Shown here: one piece after another, positions 45,780 to 56,374 of the stretch
How the letters are laid out: every line of letters starts with the position of its first letter
Position numbering within the stretch: position 1 is the first letter of the stretch
Assembly (NCBI RefSeq): GCF_004217185.1
Contig: NZ_SHKL01000001.1
Span: forward strand, 3,222,001 to 3,286,000
Direction: 5' to 3'
Source of the DNA: Pseudonocardia sediminis
GTDB taxonomy: Bacteria > Actinomycetota > Actinomycetes > Mycobacteriales > Pseudonocardiaceae
DNA length: 64,000 nucleotides
Made by a program: the position numbers and the translations under genes
Notes under the pieces: generated by a model
Database searches by the model: none
The model's input: the letters and a program-made list of their open reading frames with translations, nothing else
Told to the model about the DNA's origin: nothing

Positions 45780-48446
45780 GTGCAGACCCACGAGATCGTC
45801 CGCCGCTTCACCGCCCACTTCGAGAACGCCGGCCACACGTCGGTGCCCAGCGCGTCGCTGATCCTCGAGGACCCGAACCTGCTGTTCGTGAACGCGGGCA
45901 TGGTGCAGTTCAAGCCCTACTTCCTCGGTGACGTCCCCGCGCCCTACCCGCGCGCGACGTCGATCCAGAAGTGCGTGCGCACCCCGGACATCGACGAGGT
46001 CGGCAAGACCACCCGGCACGCCACGTTCTTCCAGATGGCGGGCAACTTCTCGTTCGGCGACTACTTCAAGCGCGGCGCGATCGAGCACGCCTGGTCCCTG
46101 GTCACCGGCTCGCCGGACGAGGGCGGATACGGGTTCGACCCGGAACGGATCTGGGTCACCGTCTTCGAGACCGACGACGAGGCGATCGAGCTCTGGCGCG
46201 AGATCGCGGGGCTGCCCGAGGAGCGGATCCAGCGCCGCGACGGCGAGGACAACTACTGGGACATGGGCGTGCCCGGTCCCGGCGGGCCCTGCTCGGAGAT
46301 CTACTACGACCGCGGACCCGAGTTCGGCGCCGACGGCGGCCCGGTCGTCGACGAGGACCGCTACCTCGAGATCTGGAACCTCGTCTTCATGCAGGACGAG
46401 CGCGGCGAGCTGTCCCCGAAGAAGGGCAACCCGCCGATCGGCACGCTGCCGCACAAGAACATCGACACCGGCATGGGCGTCGAGCGCGTCGCGTTCCTGC
46501 TGCAGGGCGTGGACAACGTCTACGAGACCGACCTCGTCCGCCCGGTGATCGCCAAGGCCGAGGAGTTCTCCGGCAAGCGCTACGGCAGCAACACCGAGGA
46601 CGACATCCGCTTCCGGGTGATCGCCGACCACGCCCGCTCCGGTGTGATGATCGTCGGCGACGGCGTGACGCCCGGCAACGAGGGCCGCGGCTACGTGCTG
46701 CGCCGCCTGTTGCGCCGGATCGTGCGCTCCGCCCGTCTGCTCGGCATCACCGAGCCCGTGCTGGGCGCGTTCGCCGAGGTCGTGCGCGACGCGATGTCGC
46801 CCACCTACCCGGAGCTGGCGAGCGACTTCGAGCGGATCTCCGCGGTCATCCGGGCCGAGGAGGAGACGTTCCTGTCCACCCTCTCGGCCGGGTCGCGGAT
46901 CTTCGAGACCGCCGTCGAGGAGACCAAGCGCGCCGGCGGCTCGACGCTGCCCGGTGACCAGGCGTTCGCGCTGCACGACACCTACGGCTTCCCGATCGAC
47001 CTGACGCTGGAGATGGCGTCCGAGGCCGGGCTGTCGGTCGACCGCGACCGGTTCGCCGAGCTGATGGGCGAGCAGCGCACGCGTGCCAAGGCCGACGCCG
47101 CGACCCGCAAGGTCGGCTTCGTCGACGCCTCGGTCTACCGCGCCGTGCTCGACACCCACGGCGGCACCGACTTCCTGGGCTACCAGACCCTGTCCTCGGA
47201 GGCCCGCGTCGTCGGGCTGCTGCGCGACGGCGCCTCGGTGCCGGCCGCGGAGGAGGGCGAGCAGGTCGAGGTCATCCTCGACCGCACCCCGTTCTACGCC
47301 GAGGCCGGTGGACAGCAGGCCGACACCGGCACGCTGTCCGGCGCCTCGTTCACCGTGCGCGTCGACGACGTCCAGTCCCCGGTCGCGGGCCTGCGGGTGC
47401 ACCGGGGCACGGTCACCGCCGGCACCGTCACCCTCGACGCCGACGTCGAGGCGCACGTCGACCCGGCCCGTCGCGGTGCGATCTCCCGCGCGCACACCGC
47501 GACGCACCTGGTGCACGCCGGGATCCGCGGTGCGATGGGCACCTCCGCCGCCCAGGCCGGGTCGCTCAACGCCCCCGGACGTCTGCGCTTCGACTTCACC
47601 TCCCCGACCGGAGCGGTGCCGCCCGCGGCGCTGTCCGAGATCGAGGAGGAGGTCAACACGGTCCTGCAGTCCGACCGCGAGATCCAGACCTACGAGACGA
47701 CGATGGACGAGGCCCGCAAGCTCGGCGCCATGATGCTGTTCGGCGAGAAGTACGGCGACCGCGTCCGCGTCGTCGACATGGGCGACTACTCCCGCGAGCT
47801 CTGCGGTGGCACGCACGTGCGCCGCACTGGCGAGCTGGGCCTGGTCCGGGTGCTGTCGGAGGCCTCGATCGGCTCCGGGGTGCGCCGGGTGGAGGCCCTG
47901 GTCGGCATCGACGCGTTCAAGCACGCCACCACCGAGCACGTGCTGGTCTCGCAGCTGGCCGAGCAGCTCAAGGCCCGTCCCGACGAGCTGCCGGACCGCA
48001 TCCAGGGGATCGTCGAGCGGCTGCGCACGGCCGAGCGCGACCTGGAGAAGCACCGCGCCGACGCCGTCCTGGCCTCGGCCGGCGCGCTCGCGCAGAACGC
48101 CGAGGACCTCGACGGCACCGCGCTCGTCGCCGTCACCGCCCCGCCCGGGGTGGAGGGCAACGACCTGCGCTCGCTGGCGTCCGACGTGCGCGGCAAGCTC
48201 GGCGCCCGGCCCGGTGTGGTCGCGCTGTTCTCCGCCGACCCGGACGCCGGGAAGGTCTCGTTCGTCGTCGCCACCACGGCCGCGGCGCGGGACAACGGGC
48301 TGGCCGCCGGGAAGCTGATCCCGTCGTTCGCCCCGGCCGTGGGCGGTCGCGGGGGCGGCAAGCCGGACCTGGCGCAGGGCGGTGGCACCGACCCGTCCGG
48401 GATCGACGCCGCCATCCAGGCACTGCGCACCGCCGTACGGGGATGA
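45780..48446 (+). CDS. alaS: Alanyl-tRNA synthetase
   Basis: This 888-residue class II enzyme charges tRNA-Ala and edits Ser/Gly mischarging. The catalytic core is residues ~1-250 ([35 protein letters not shown]), the tRNA domain follows, the editing domain has HTATHLVH near 571 and [11 protein letters not shown] near 675, and a C-Ala domain ends in Gly-rich [18 protein letters not shown] start with a weak CACGAGAG upstream. Its stop overlaps ruvX by ATGA. Confidence 0.97.
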   Translation: MQTHEIVRRFTAHFENAGHTSVPSASLILEDPNLLFVNAGMVQFKPYFLGDVPAPYPRATSIQKCVRTPDIDEVGKTTRHATFFQMAGNFSFGDYFKRGAIEHAWSLVTGSPDEGGYGFDPERIWVTVFETDDEAIELWREIAGLPEERIQRRDGEDNYWDMGVPGPGGPCSEIYYDRGPEFGADGGPVVDEDRYLEIWNLVFMQDERGELSPKKGNPPIGTLPHKNIDTGMGVERVAFLLQGVDNVYETDLVRPVIAKAEEFSGKRYGSNTEDDIRFRVIADHARSGVMIVGDGVTPGNEGRGYVLRRLLRRIVRSARLLGITEPVLGAFAEVVRDAMSPTYPELASDFERISAVIRAEEETFLSTLSAGSRIFETAVEETKRAGGSTLPGDQAFALHDTYGFPIDLTLEMASEAGLSVDRDRFAELMGEQRTRAKADAATRKVGFVDASVYRAVLDTHGGTDFLGYQTLSSEARVVGLLRDGASVPAAEEGEQVEVILDRTPFYAEAGGQQADTGTLSGASFTVRVDDVQSPVAGLRVHRGTVTAGTVTLDADVEAHVDPARRGAISRAHTATHLVHAGIRGAMGTSAAQAGSLNAPGRLRFDFTSPTGAVPPAALSEIEEEVNTVLQSDREIQTYETTMDEARKLGAMMLFGEKYGDRVRVVDMGDYSRELCGGTHVRRTGELGLVRVLSEASIGSGVRRVEALVGIDAFKHATTEHVLVSQLAEQLKARPDELPDRIQGIVERLRTAERDLEKHRADAVLASAGALAQNAEDLDGTALVAVTAPPGVEGNDLRSLASDVRGKLGARPGVVALFSADPDAGKVSFVVATTAAARDNGLAAGKLIPSFAPAVGGRGGGKPDLAQGGGTDPSGIDAAIQALRTAVRG

Positions 48447-48874
48447 CCTGGACGCGGGGGAGACGCCTGGGCGTCGACGTCGGGGCCGTCCGGGTCGGGG
48501 TCGCGCTCTGCGACCCGGACGGGATCCTGGCCACGCCGCTGGAGACGGTGCCGCGTGACGCCGAGGGCGGCGCGGACGCGCGCCGGATCGCCGAGCTGGT
48601 GGCCGAGCACGACGCCGTGGCGATCGTGCTCGGCCTGCCGCGCACGCTCGCGGGGCGTGACGGGCCGGCCGCGCAGGCGGCGCTGGAGTTCGCCGAGACG
48701 TTGCGCCGAGCGGTCGACGTGCCGGTGGAGATGACCGACGAACGGATGACGACCGTCGTCGCGACGCGACAGCTCGCCGGACGGGTCAAGGGGCGCAAGC
48801 AACGCGCCGTCGTCGACCAGGTCGCGGCCGTCGCGATCCTGCAGGGCTGGCTCGACCAGACCCGCGGCCGTTGA
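48443..48874 (+). CDS. ruvX: Putative pre-16S rRNA nuclease RuvX/YqgF
   Basis: This 143-residue RNase H-fold protein has the start [17 protein letters not shown] with its catalytic Asp, the strand [16 protein letters not shown], the DERMTTV acidic motif and the final [19 protein letters not shown]. The family trims the 5' end of 16S rRNA in E. coli and is annotated as a Holliday junction resolvase. It is coupled to alaS by ATGA and followed by mltG, the conserved actinobacterial order. Confidence 0.92.
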   Translation: MTWTRGRRLGVDVGAVRVGVALCDPDGILATPLETVPRDAEGGADARRIAELVAEHDAVAIVLGLPRTLAGRDGPAAQAALEFAETLRRAVDVPVEMTDERMTTVVATRQLAGRVKGRKQRAVVDQVAAVAILQGWLDQTRGR

Positions 48875-48950
48875 CCAGCGACGTTGCGCCGGACCGTCCA
48901 CACAAGATCGACATCACGGATGCGGTCGGCGGCGGGACGCTGCGTGCCGA

Positions 48951-48956
48951 TACCCT
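48951..48956 (+). promoter_or_regulatory. -10 box for the mltG leader ORF, leaderless type
   Basis: TACCCT ends 7 nt before the GTG of the 23-codon leader ORF at 48964. It is the same hexamer and spacing as before the rel leader ORF. Confidence 0.45.
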
Positions 48957-48963
48957 CGACCGT

Positions 48964-49035
48964 GTGACCGGAGCCGGTGAGTTCGCGACGATCGACCGGT
49001 TTCCCCTTCCCACCCGGCCCGCGAGCGAGGCGTGA
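48964..49035 (+). CDS. 23-codon leader ORF coupled to mltG
   Basis: GTG at 48964 opens a 23-residue frame beginning MTGAGEFATIDRFPLP and ending PTRPASEA. Its TGA (49033-49035) overlaps the GTG of mltG as GTGA. The TACCCT -10 box 7 nt upstream implies a leaderless transcript. The layout is the same as at rel. The peptide has no recognisable domain. Coupling of mltG translation is the simplest reading. Confidence 0.45.
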   Translation: MTGAGEFATIDRFPLPTRPASEA

Positions 49036-50171
49036 GCGGCCCGGCGACCGCCCAGCCGGTCCGTCACCGGGCCCCGGTCGAGCGCCAGTGGCGTCGACGG
49101 CTGCTGCTGCTGGCCACGGCGCTCCTCGCGGGCGCGGCGGTGGTCGCCGCGGCCCTCTACCTCGTCGGTCCGGAGGACTACCCGGGTGAGGGCCAGGGCG
49201 TCGTCGTGGTCCGGATCGAGCGGGGCGACTCCACGAGCGCGATCGGCGACATGCTCCTCGGCCGCGGCGTGGTCGCCAGCCGGGCCGCCTTCGTCGACGC
49301 GGCTTCTGAGCAGCCCGACATCCAGAGGGTGCAGCCGGGCTACTACGAGATGCGCGAGCTGATGTCCGGCGACGCGGCGGCCACCGCGCTGCTCGACCCG
49401 GACGCCCGGGTCGGGTTCATGGACGTCAAGGGCGGCATCCAGCTCGACGACACGAAGGCGCCGAACGGCACCGTGACCCCGGGCGTCCTGAGCCAGATCT
49501 CGGAGGCGACCTGCGTCGGTGAGGAGTCCCAGCGTCGCTGCCTCAGCGTCGAGACGCTGCGGGCGACGATGGCGAAGGCCGCTCCGGAGGCGCTCGGTGT
49601 CCCGGACTGGGCCGAGGCAGGGTACACCCGGGCCGCACCGAACCGGCGCCTGGAGGGACTGGTCGCGCCCGGCACCTACGACCTCGACCCGACCGGTGGC
49701 CCGGTGCAGGTGCTGCGCAGCGTCCTGACGACGTCGGTGCCGCGGCTGGAGAGCGCGGGCCTCGGCGGCGAGGGTTCCTACGAGACCCTCATCCGGGCGT
49801 CGCTGGTCGAGCGGGAGGCGATCGCCCGGGACATGCCGCAGGTCGCCCGGGTGATCTCCAACCGGCTGCTCGCCGGGCAGCGCCTGGAGCTCGACTCCAC
49901 CGTCAACTACCCGCTCGACGTGCAGGCCCTGCGCACGACGTCCGAGGCCCGCGGCACCCCCGGGCCCTACAACAGCTACCTCAACACCGGACTGCCGCCG
50001 ACGCCGGTCAGCTCGGTGTCCGACGCGGCGCTGGCCGCGGCGCGGGAGCCTGCGCCCGGGCCGTGGCTGTTCTTCGTCCGGTGCACCACCGAGGGCGGTT
50101 CCTGCTTCGCGGTGACGTTCCCGGAGCACCAGGCCAACGTGGCCCGTGCCCGCGAGGCCGGGGCGTTCTGA
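49032..50171 (+). CDS. mltG: Endolytic transglycosylase MltG
   Basis: This 379-residue protein cuts nascent peptidoglycan and is thought to set glycan length. One membrane helix spans residues ~22-46 (RLLLLATALLAGAAVVAAALYLVG), followed by a LysM-like segment and the YceG domain. The catalytic Glu is probably Glu260 in IRASLVEREA, near ARVISNRLLAGQRLELDSTVNY and the PYNSYLNTGLPPTPVS motif. The GTG overlaps the leader ORF stop and lacks a good ribosome binding site. The usual next gene, aroE, is absent here. Confidence 0.93.
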   Translation: MSGPATAQPVRHRAPVERQWRRRLLLLATALLAGAAVVAAALYLVGPEDYPGEGQGVVVVRIERGDSTSAIGDMLLGRGVVASRAAFVDAASEQPDIQRVQPGYYEMRELMSGDAAATALLDPDARVGFMDVKGGIQLDDTKAPNGTVTPGVLSQISEATCVGEESQRRCLSVETLRATMAKAAPEALGVPDWAEAGYTRAAPNRRLEGLVAPGTYDLDPTGGPVQVLRSVLTTSVPRLESAGLGGEGSYETLIRASLVEREAIARDMPQVARVISNRLLAGQRLELDSTVNYPLDVQALRTTSEARGTPGPYNSYLNTGLPPTPVSSVSDAALAAAREPAPGPWLFFVRCTTEGGSCFAVTFPEHQANVARAREAGAF

Positions 50172-50286
50172 GCCCGGATCCGTCGCATCGACGGGTGCGC
50201 ATGCAACCCGCGGGCAACCCTTCTCGTCGGCGTCCTCCGGTGCCACGCTCGGGGCAGACAACGGTGTCTCCGACGGAAGGACTCCC

Positions 50287-51335
50287 ATGCGAGCGGTCGT
50301 CTACAACGGGCGCAACGACATCAGCATCGACGACGTCGCGGAGCCGAAGGCCGGCGAGGGCGAGGTCAAGCTGCAGGTCGGCTACAACGGCATCTGCGGT
50401 AGCGACCTGCACGAGTACTTCGCCGGGCCGATCTTCATCCCGCAGGACGACGTCCACCCGCTGACCGGGGCAAGCTCCCGCTGACGCTCGGGCACGAGTT
50501 CGCCGGCACGGTCGTCGAGGTCGGCCCCGGCGTCTCCGACGTCGCCGAGGGCGACCGGGCGGCGGTGATGCCGCTCTACACCTGCGGCCGGTGCGAGCGC
50601 TGCCGGGCCGGGCGGCCCAACGTGTGCGCCCAGATCGGGTTCCACGGCCTGATGGCCGACGGCGGGATGGCCGAGTCCACCGTCGTCCCGGCGCACATGC
50701 TGCACAAGCTGCCCGACGACGTGTCGCTGGAGATGGGCGCGCTGGTCGAGCCGATGGCGGTCGCCTACCACGCCGCTGCGCTGGGCCAGGTCGAACGCGG
50801 CGGGTCGGCCGCGGTGTTCGGGGCCGGGCCGATCGGCATCGGGCTGTGGTTCGCGCTGCGCGGGATGGGCGTCGACGACGTGTGGGTGGTCGAGCCCTCG
50901 GCCACCCGCCGCGCCGCGATCGAGGCGCTCGGCGCCACCACGCTCGACCCGATGTCGGTCGACGTCCCGGCGGCCATCGCCGAGGCCACCGGCGGCAGCG
51001 GCGCGGACGCGGCCTACGACGCGGCCGGGGTACAGCCCGCGGTCGAGACGGCGCTGGCCTCGATCGGCTTCGCCAAGCCGATGGTCAGCGTCGCGATCTA
51101 CGAGACGCCGCTGGCCACGCCGCTGATCAATCTGGTGATGAACGAGTCCCGGATCCAGGGCTCGCTCTGCTACAACCACGACGACTACCGCAACGTGATC
51201 GACCTGATGTCGCAGGGCCACTACGACACCACCGGCTGGGTCGAGAAGATCGCGATGAACGACGTGGTCGCCGAGGGCTTCGAGGCCCTGCACGACGGGC
51301 GGAAGATGAAGGTCCTGGTCGACCCGACCGCCTGA
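50287..51335 (+). pseudogene. Zinc-dependent alcohol/2,3-butanediol dehydrogenase, frameshifted
   Basis: The first part (from MRAVVYNGRNDISIDD to HPLTG) and the second part (from LGHEFAGTVVEVGPG to KVLVDPTA) are in different frames. One missing base in the GGGG run at 50467-50470 explains it: with five G the frame reads HPLTGGKLPLTLGHEF and the gene has a normal 350 codons. The catalytic zinc residues (ICGSDLHE, GHEF), structural zinc CGRCERCRAGRPNVC and GAGPIGIG NAD site are all intact. It is either a recent pseudogene or a sequencing error in a homopolymer. GAAGGA precedes the ATG. Confidence 0.85.
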
Positions 51336-51338
51336 TGC

Positions 51339-52229
51339 TCACTGACCCCAGAACCCCGCCGGCGGGCGCGGCGACGGGGTCGACGTCCGGTCCGTGACGA
51401 CGGCGGCGTCCCCGGCCAGTGACCGGGTGGCGTCGTCGTCGAGCACGCGGGCCGGGAACGGGTCGCCCGCGGTGCGGCGGGTCAGGGCGGGGACGACCTC
51501 GTCGTTCCCGTCCCGGCCCGCACCGGCCGGGCGGCCGACGAGGACGAGGTTGCCGAAGCGCCGCCCGTGCAGGACGTCCGGTGCGACGACGAGGAGCAGA
51601 CGTGGGAACGCGGCACCCGCGGTGGCGATCTGGCCGGGCAGGAACGGCCAGGGCGCGCCGTCGCCGAGGTTGGCGATGTGGGTGCCGCCCGGGGTCAGCA
51701 CCCGCACGACCTGGGCCAGGAACTCCGCTGTCGTGACCTGGGCGGGCGTGCGTGCACCGGCGAAGACGTCGGTCACGACCAGGTCGAACGCGCCGGACGG
51801 GAGCGCGCTGACGGTGGCGCGGGCGTCGCCGGTGACGATGTCGAGGCCGTCCTCGGGACCGGGTCCGGGGAGCCGGTGGGCGACCAGCTCGGCGAGTGCG
51901 ACGTCGAGCTCGACCACCGTCTGGACCGATCCGGGCCGGGTCGCGGCGACGTAGCGGGCCAGGGTCCAGGCCCCGCCGCCCAGGTGCAGCACGCGCAGCG
52001 GCCGGGACGGCTCGCCGAGCAGGTCGACGACGTGTGCCATCCGCCGGACGTACTCGAACTCCAGGTGCTCGGGGTCGTCGAGGTCGACGTGCGACTGCGC
52101 GGTGCCGTCGAGGAGCAGCGTCCAGGCGTGCGGGCGGTCCGGGTCGGAGATCAGCTCGGCCGAGCCGTGATCGACCTCGGCGCGGACGACGACGGGCGCG
52201 GGACGATCGTCGGAACGGTGGCGGGACAC
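51339..52229 (-). CDS. Spermidine-synthase-like methyltransferase-fold protein
   Basis: This 296-residue protein has the SpeE-like Rossmann core: VLHLGGGAWTLARYVAATRPG, an acidic VVELDVAL, VTGDARATVSAL, and the FDLVVTDVFAGARTP segment where true spermidine synthases have the catalytic Asp. It belongs to the fused or SpeE-like proteins of Actinobacteria, often with no proven polyamine activity. The ATG at 52238 touches GGGAGG directly, so GTG at 52229, 9 nt after GGAGG, is the better start. Its stop is 3 bases from the convergent dehydrogenase stop. Confidence 0.78.
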   Translation of the reverse strand: MSRHRSDDRPAPVVVRAEVDHGSAELISDPDRPHAWTLLLDGTAQSHVDLDDPEHLEFEYVRRMAHVVDLLGEPSRPLRVLHLGGGAWTLARYVAATRPGSVQTVVELDVALAELVAHRLPGPGPEDGLDIVTGDARATVSALPSGAFDLVVTDVFAGARTPAQVTTAEFLAQVVRVLTPGGTHIANLGDGAPWPFLPGQIATAGAAFPRLLLVVAPDVLHGRRFGNLVLVGRPAGAGRDGNDEVVPALTRRTAGDPFPARVLDDDATRSLAGDAAVVTDRTSTPSPRPPAGFWGQ

Positions 52230-52280
52230 CGGGACCATCCTCCCACCACCGCGCCCCGACCCGCCCGACCCGCGTCGGAC

Positions 52281-52331
52281 CAACGAGCGGCACTCTCGTC
52301 GGAACCGATGCGACGAGAGTGCCGATCGCTG
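52281..52331. repeat. Hairpin copy of the dispersed GACGAGAG repeat
   Basis: CGGCACTCTCGTCG (52288-52301) pairs perfectly with CGACGAGAGTGCCG (52311-52324) around a 9-nt loop. The sequence matches the 63-bp copies near 9.5 kb along ACGAGCGG...TCGTCGGAA...CGACGAGAGTGCCG.TCGCT. It lies between divergent genes, so it is not a terminator. Confidence 0.8.
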
Positions 52332-52478
52332 GTGGCGCGCCGGGGTGGCGGCACCTCGATGGTGCGTTCGCCGTGGCGGGGTGGGCCGTTCGCGCGGGGT
52401 CGGTCCACAACCTGCTCCGTGCATCCCCAGATCGGAGATCGGTCCGCCGCGGTGGTCGCGCGGCAGCACGATCGACGC

Positions 52479-53180
52479 ATGGAACCGCACCTCGCCGCCC
52501 TGCTCGACGTCACGCCCCCGGCCGGGACGGTGCCGGCGCTCGCGCTCGCCGTCCTGGCCGCTGCGACCGGTGCCGCCGCCGGTGCGTTGGCCCGGCGGTG
52601 GCTGGCCGGGCTGCGGCGTGGGGCGGAGGTCCCGCCGCCGTGGTGCGAGCTCGCGACGGCGCTGCTGTGGGCCGTGCCCGTCCTGTGGTGGTCGCTCGGC
52701 GCTCTGCCGGGCGCACTGCTGCCGCTGCTGCTGGGTCTCGGCTGGCTCGGCGTGGCCGGGTCGGCGGTCGACCTGCGCCGGCGCCGGCTGCCGAACGCCC
52801 TGACCCTGCCCGCGCTGCCGGGCGTGCTCCTCCTGCTCGTGCCGGCGGGTACGGACGCGGTCCTGCGCGGTCTGGCCGGGGCGGCGTTGCTCGCGCTCGC
52901 GCACGCCGTCGTGCATCTGGTGGCACCGTCGGCGATGGGGGCCGGGGACGTGAAGCTCGCCGCGCCGGTGGGTGCGGCCCTGGCCGGGCCGTCGTGGGCC
53001 GCGCTGCCCTCCGGCGCGGTGCTGGCCCTGCTCCTGACCGGCCTGGTGGCGGCCGCCGGAGTGCTGGCCGGGCGGTACGGGCGGTGGACCCGGCTGCCGC
53101 ACGGGCCGTCGATGCTGGCCGCGGCGTGGGCCGTGGTCCTGTTCACCGCGGGTTCGGCAGGCGTCGCGGGCATCGGGTGA
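52479..53180 (+). CDS. A24-family prepilin peptidase-like protein
   Basis: This 233-residue protein has about six membrane helices and the two aspartates of type IV prepilin peptidases, in [11 protein letters not shown] and GAGDVKL. It lacks the N-terminal methylase domain, as actinobacterial TadV-like forms do. It should cleave leader peptides of Flp-type pilins or remain an orphan, since no pilin genes are in view. The same gene precedes aroC in M. tuberculosis (Rv2551c). The ATG at 52479 has no strong ribosome binding site. Confidence 0.85.
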   Translation: MEPHLAALLDVTPPAGTVPALALAVLAAATGAAAGALARRWLAGLRRGAEVPPPWCELATALLWAVPVLWWSLGALPGALLPLLLGLGWLGVAGSAVDLRRRRLPNALTLPALPGVLLLLVPAGTDAVLRGLAGAALLALAHAVVHLVAPSAMGAGDVKLAAPVGAALAGPSWAALPSGAVLALLLTGLVAAAGVLAGRYGRWTRLPHGPSMLAAAWAVVLFTAGSAGVAGIG

Positions 53181-53193
53181 GAGGATGGACGCC

Positions 53194-54380
53194 GTGCTGC
53201 GATGGATCACCGCCGGGGAGTCCCACGGTCCTGCGCTGGTGGCCGTGCTGGAAGGCATGGTCGCCGGTGTCGAGATCACCACGAAGGAGCTGAGCGCCGA
53301 GCTCGAGCGCCGCAAGCTCGGCCACGGCCGTAGCCCGCGTATGTCGTTCGAGGCCGACGAGCTCGAGGTGATCGGCGGCCTCCGGCACGGGATCACCCAG
53401 GGCGGACCGTTCGCGGTGCGGATCGGCAACACCGAGTGGCCCAAGTGGGAGACGGTGATGGCGGCCGACCCGGTCGACGAGGAGCTGATCGCCGGCCGGG
53501 CCCGCAACGCCCCGCTGACCCGTCCCCGGCCCGGGCACGCCGACCTGGCCGGCATGACGAAGTACGGCTTCGACGACGCCCGCCCCGTCCTGGAGCGCGC
53601 CAGCGCCCGGGAGACGGCGTCGCGGGTCGTCCTCGGGACGGTGGCGAAGGCGTTCCTCAAGCAGGCCTTCGGTGTCGACGTCGTGTCGCACGTGGTGGCG
53701 ATCGGGGCGGTCGACGCCCCCGACGACGGCCCGGTGCCCGGCCCCGGTGACCTGGAGCGGGTGGACGCGAGCCCGGTCCGGGCGTTCTCCGAGGACGCCG
53801 CCACCGCGATGATGGCCGAGATCGACGCCGCGCACGACGACGGCGACACCCTCGGCGGGGTGATCGAGGTGATCGCCTACGGGATGCCGGTCGGCGTCGG
53901 CTCCTACGTCCAGGCCGACCGCCGCCTCGACGCCCGCCTGGCCGGCGCTCTGATGGGAGTGCAGGCGATGAAGGGCGTCGAGATCGGCGACGGGTTCCGG
54001 ACCGCGCACCGCCGCGGCAGCGCCGCCCACGACGAGATGATCCCGGGCGAGCCGGTGAAGCGGCTGTCCAACCGGGCCGGCGGCATCGAGGGTGGGATGA
54101 CCAACGGCGAGCCGGTCCGGGTCCGGATCGCCATGAAGCCGATCTCGACCGTGCCCCGCGCGCTGCGCACGATCGACACCTCCACCGGTGAGGAGGCCGT
54201 CGCCATCCACCAGCGCTCCGACGCGTGCGCCGTGCCCCGGGCCGGTGTCGTCGTGGAGTCGGTGACGGCGCTGGTGCTGGCCCAGGCCGCGCTGGAGAAG
54301 TTCGGCGGGGACTCGATCGAGGAGACCCGGCGCAACCTCGCCGGCTACCTCGAGGCCTCCGGCGGGATCGGGGGATCGCG

Positions 54381-54384
<4 letters not shown>
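53194..54384 (+). CDS. aroC: Chorismate synthase
   Basis: This 396-residue FMN-dependent enzyme makes chorismate from EPSP, the last shikimate step. The signatures are [15 protein letters not shown] at the start, [22 protein letters not shown], and the late motif [16 protein letters not shown]. The GTG at 53194 is chosen because GAGAGG lies 9 nt upstream; the ATG at 53185 touches that site. Its stop overlaps aroK by ATGA, giving an aroC-aroK-aroB unit. Confidence 0.97.
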
Positions 54385-56185
<1,801 letters not shown>

Positions 56186-56194
56186 CCCGGACCG

Positions 56195-56211
56195 ACGAGA
56201 GTGACTCTCGT
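56195..56211. terminator. Palindrome after aroB
   Basis: ACGAGAGTGACTCTCGT is a 17-base palindrome that can fold into a 7-bp stem with a 3-nt loop, 10 bases past the aroB stop. GAGAGTCTC follows at 56227-56235. The GACGAGAGTG half is shared with the dispersed repeat, so this may be a repeat remnant used as terminator. Confidence 0.4.
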
Positions 56212-56374
56212 GGCGTAGGGCGCTGCGAGAGTCTCACCCGTCCGGTCCGGTCGACGCGCGCCACGGTCCCGGGAGGACGCGGGGACAGGCGCGTGTCGCA
56301 TTCGTCCTGTTCAGGCGGGTGCCGGACTCCGGGGTCGAGATGCCCGCGCGTCGTGGACGGGCGAGGATGCGCCG

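Noticed and set aside
45510..48053. 847-codon minus-strand frame opposite alaS
   Set aside because: It is a shadow of alaS, created by high G+C in third positions.
48443..48874. Classical Holliday junction resolvase
   Set aside because: RuvX/YqgF family members act on 16S rRNA ends in the best-studied case; the resolvase name is historical.
50287..50484. A separate small dehydrogenase-like gene
   Set aside because: It is the front part of the frameshifted gene; the remainder follows directly in another frame.
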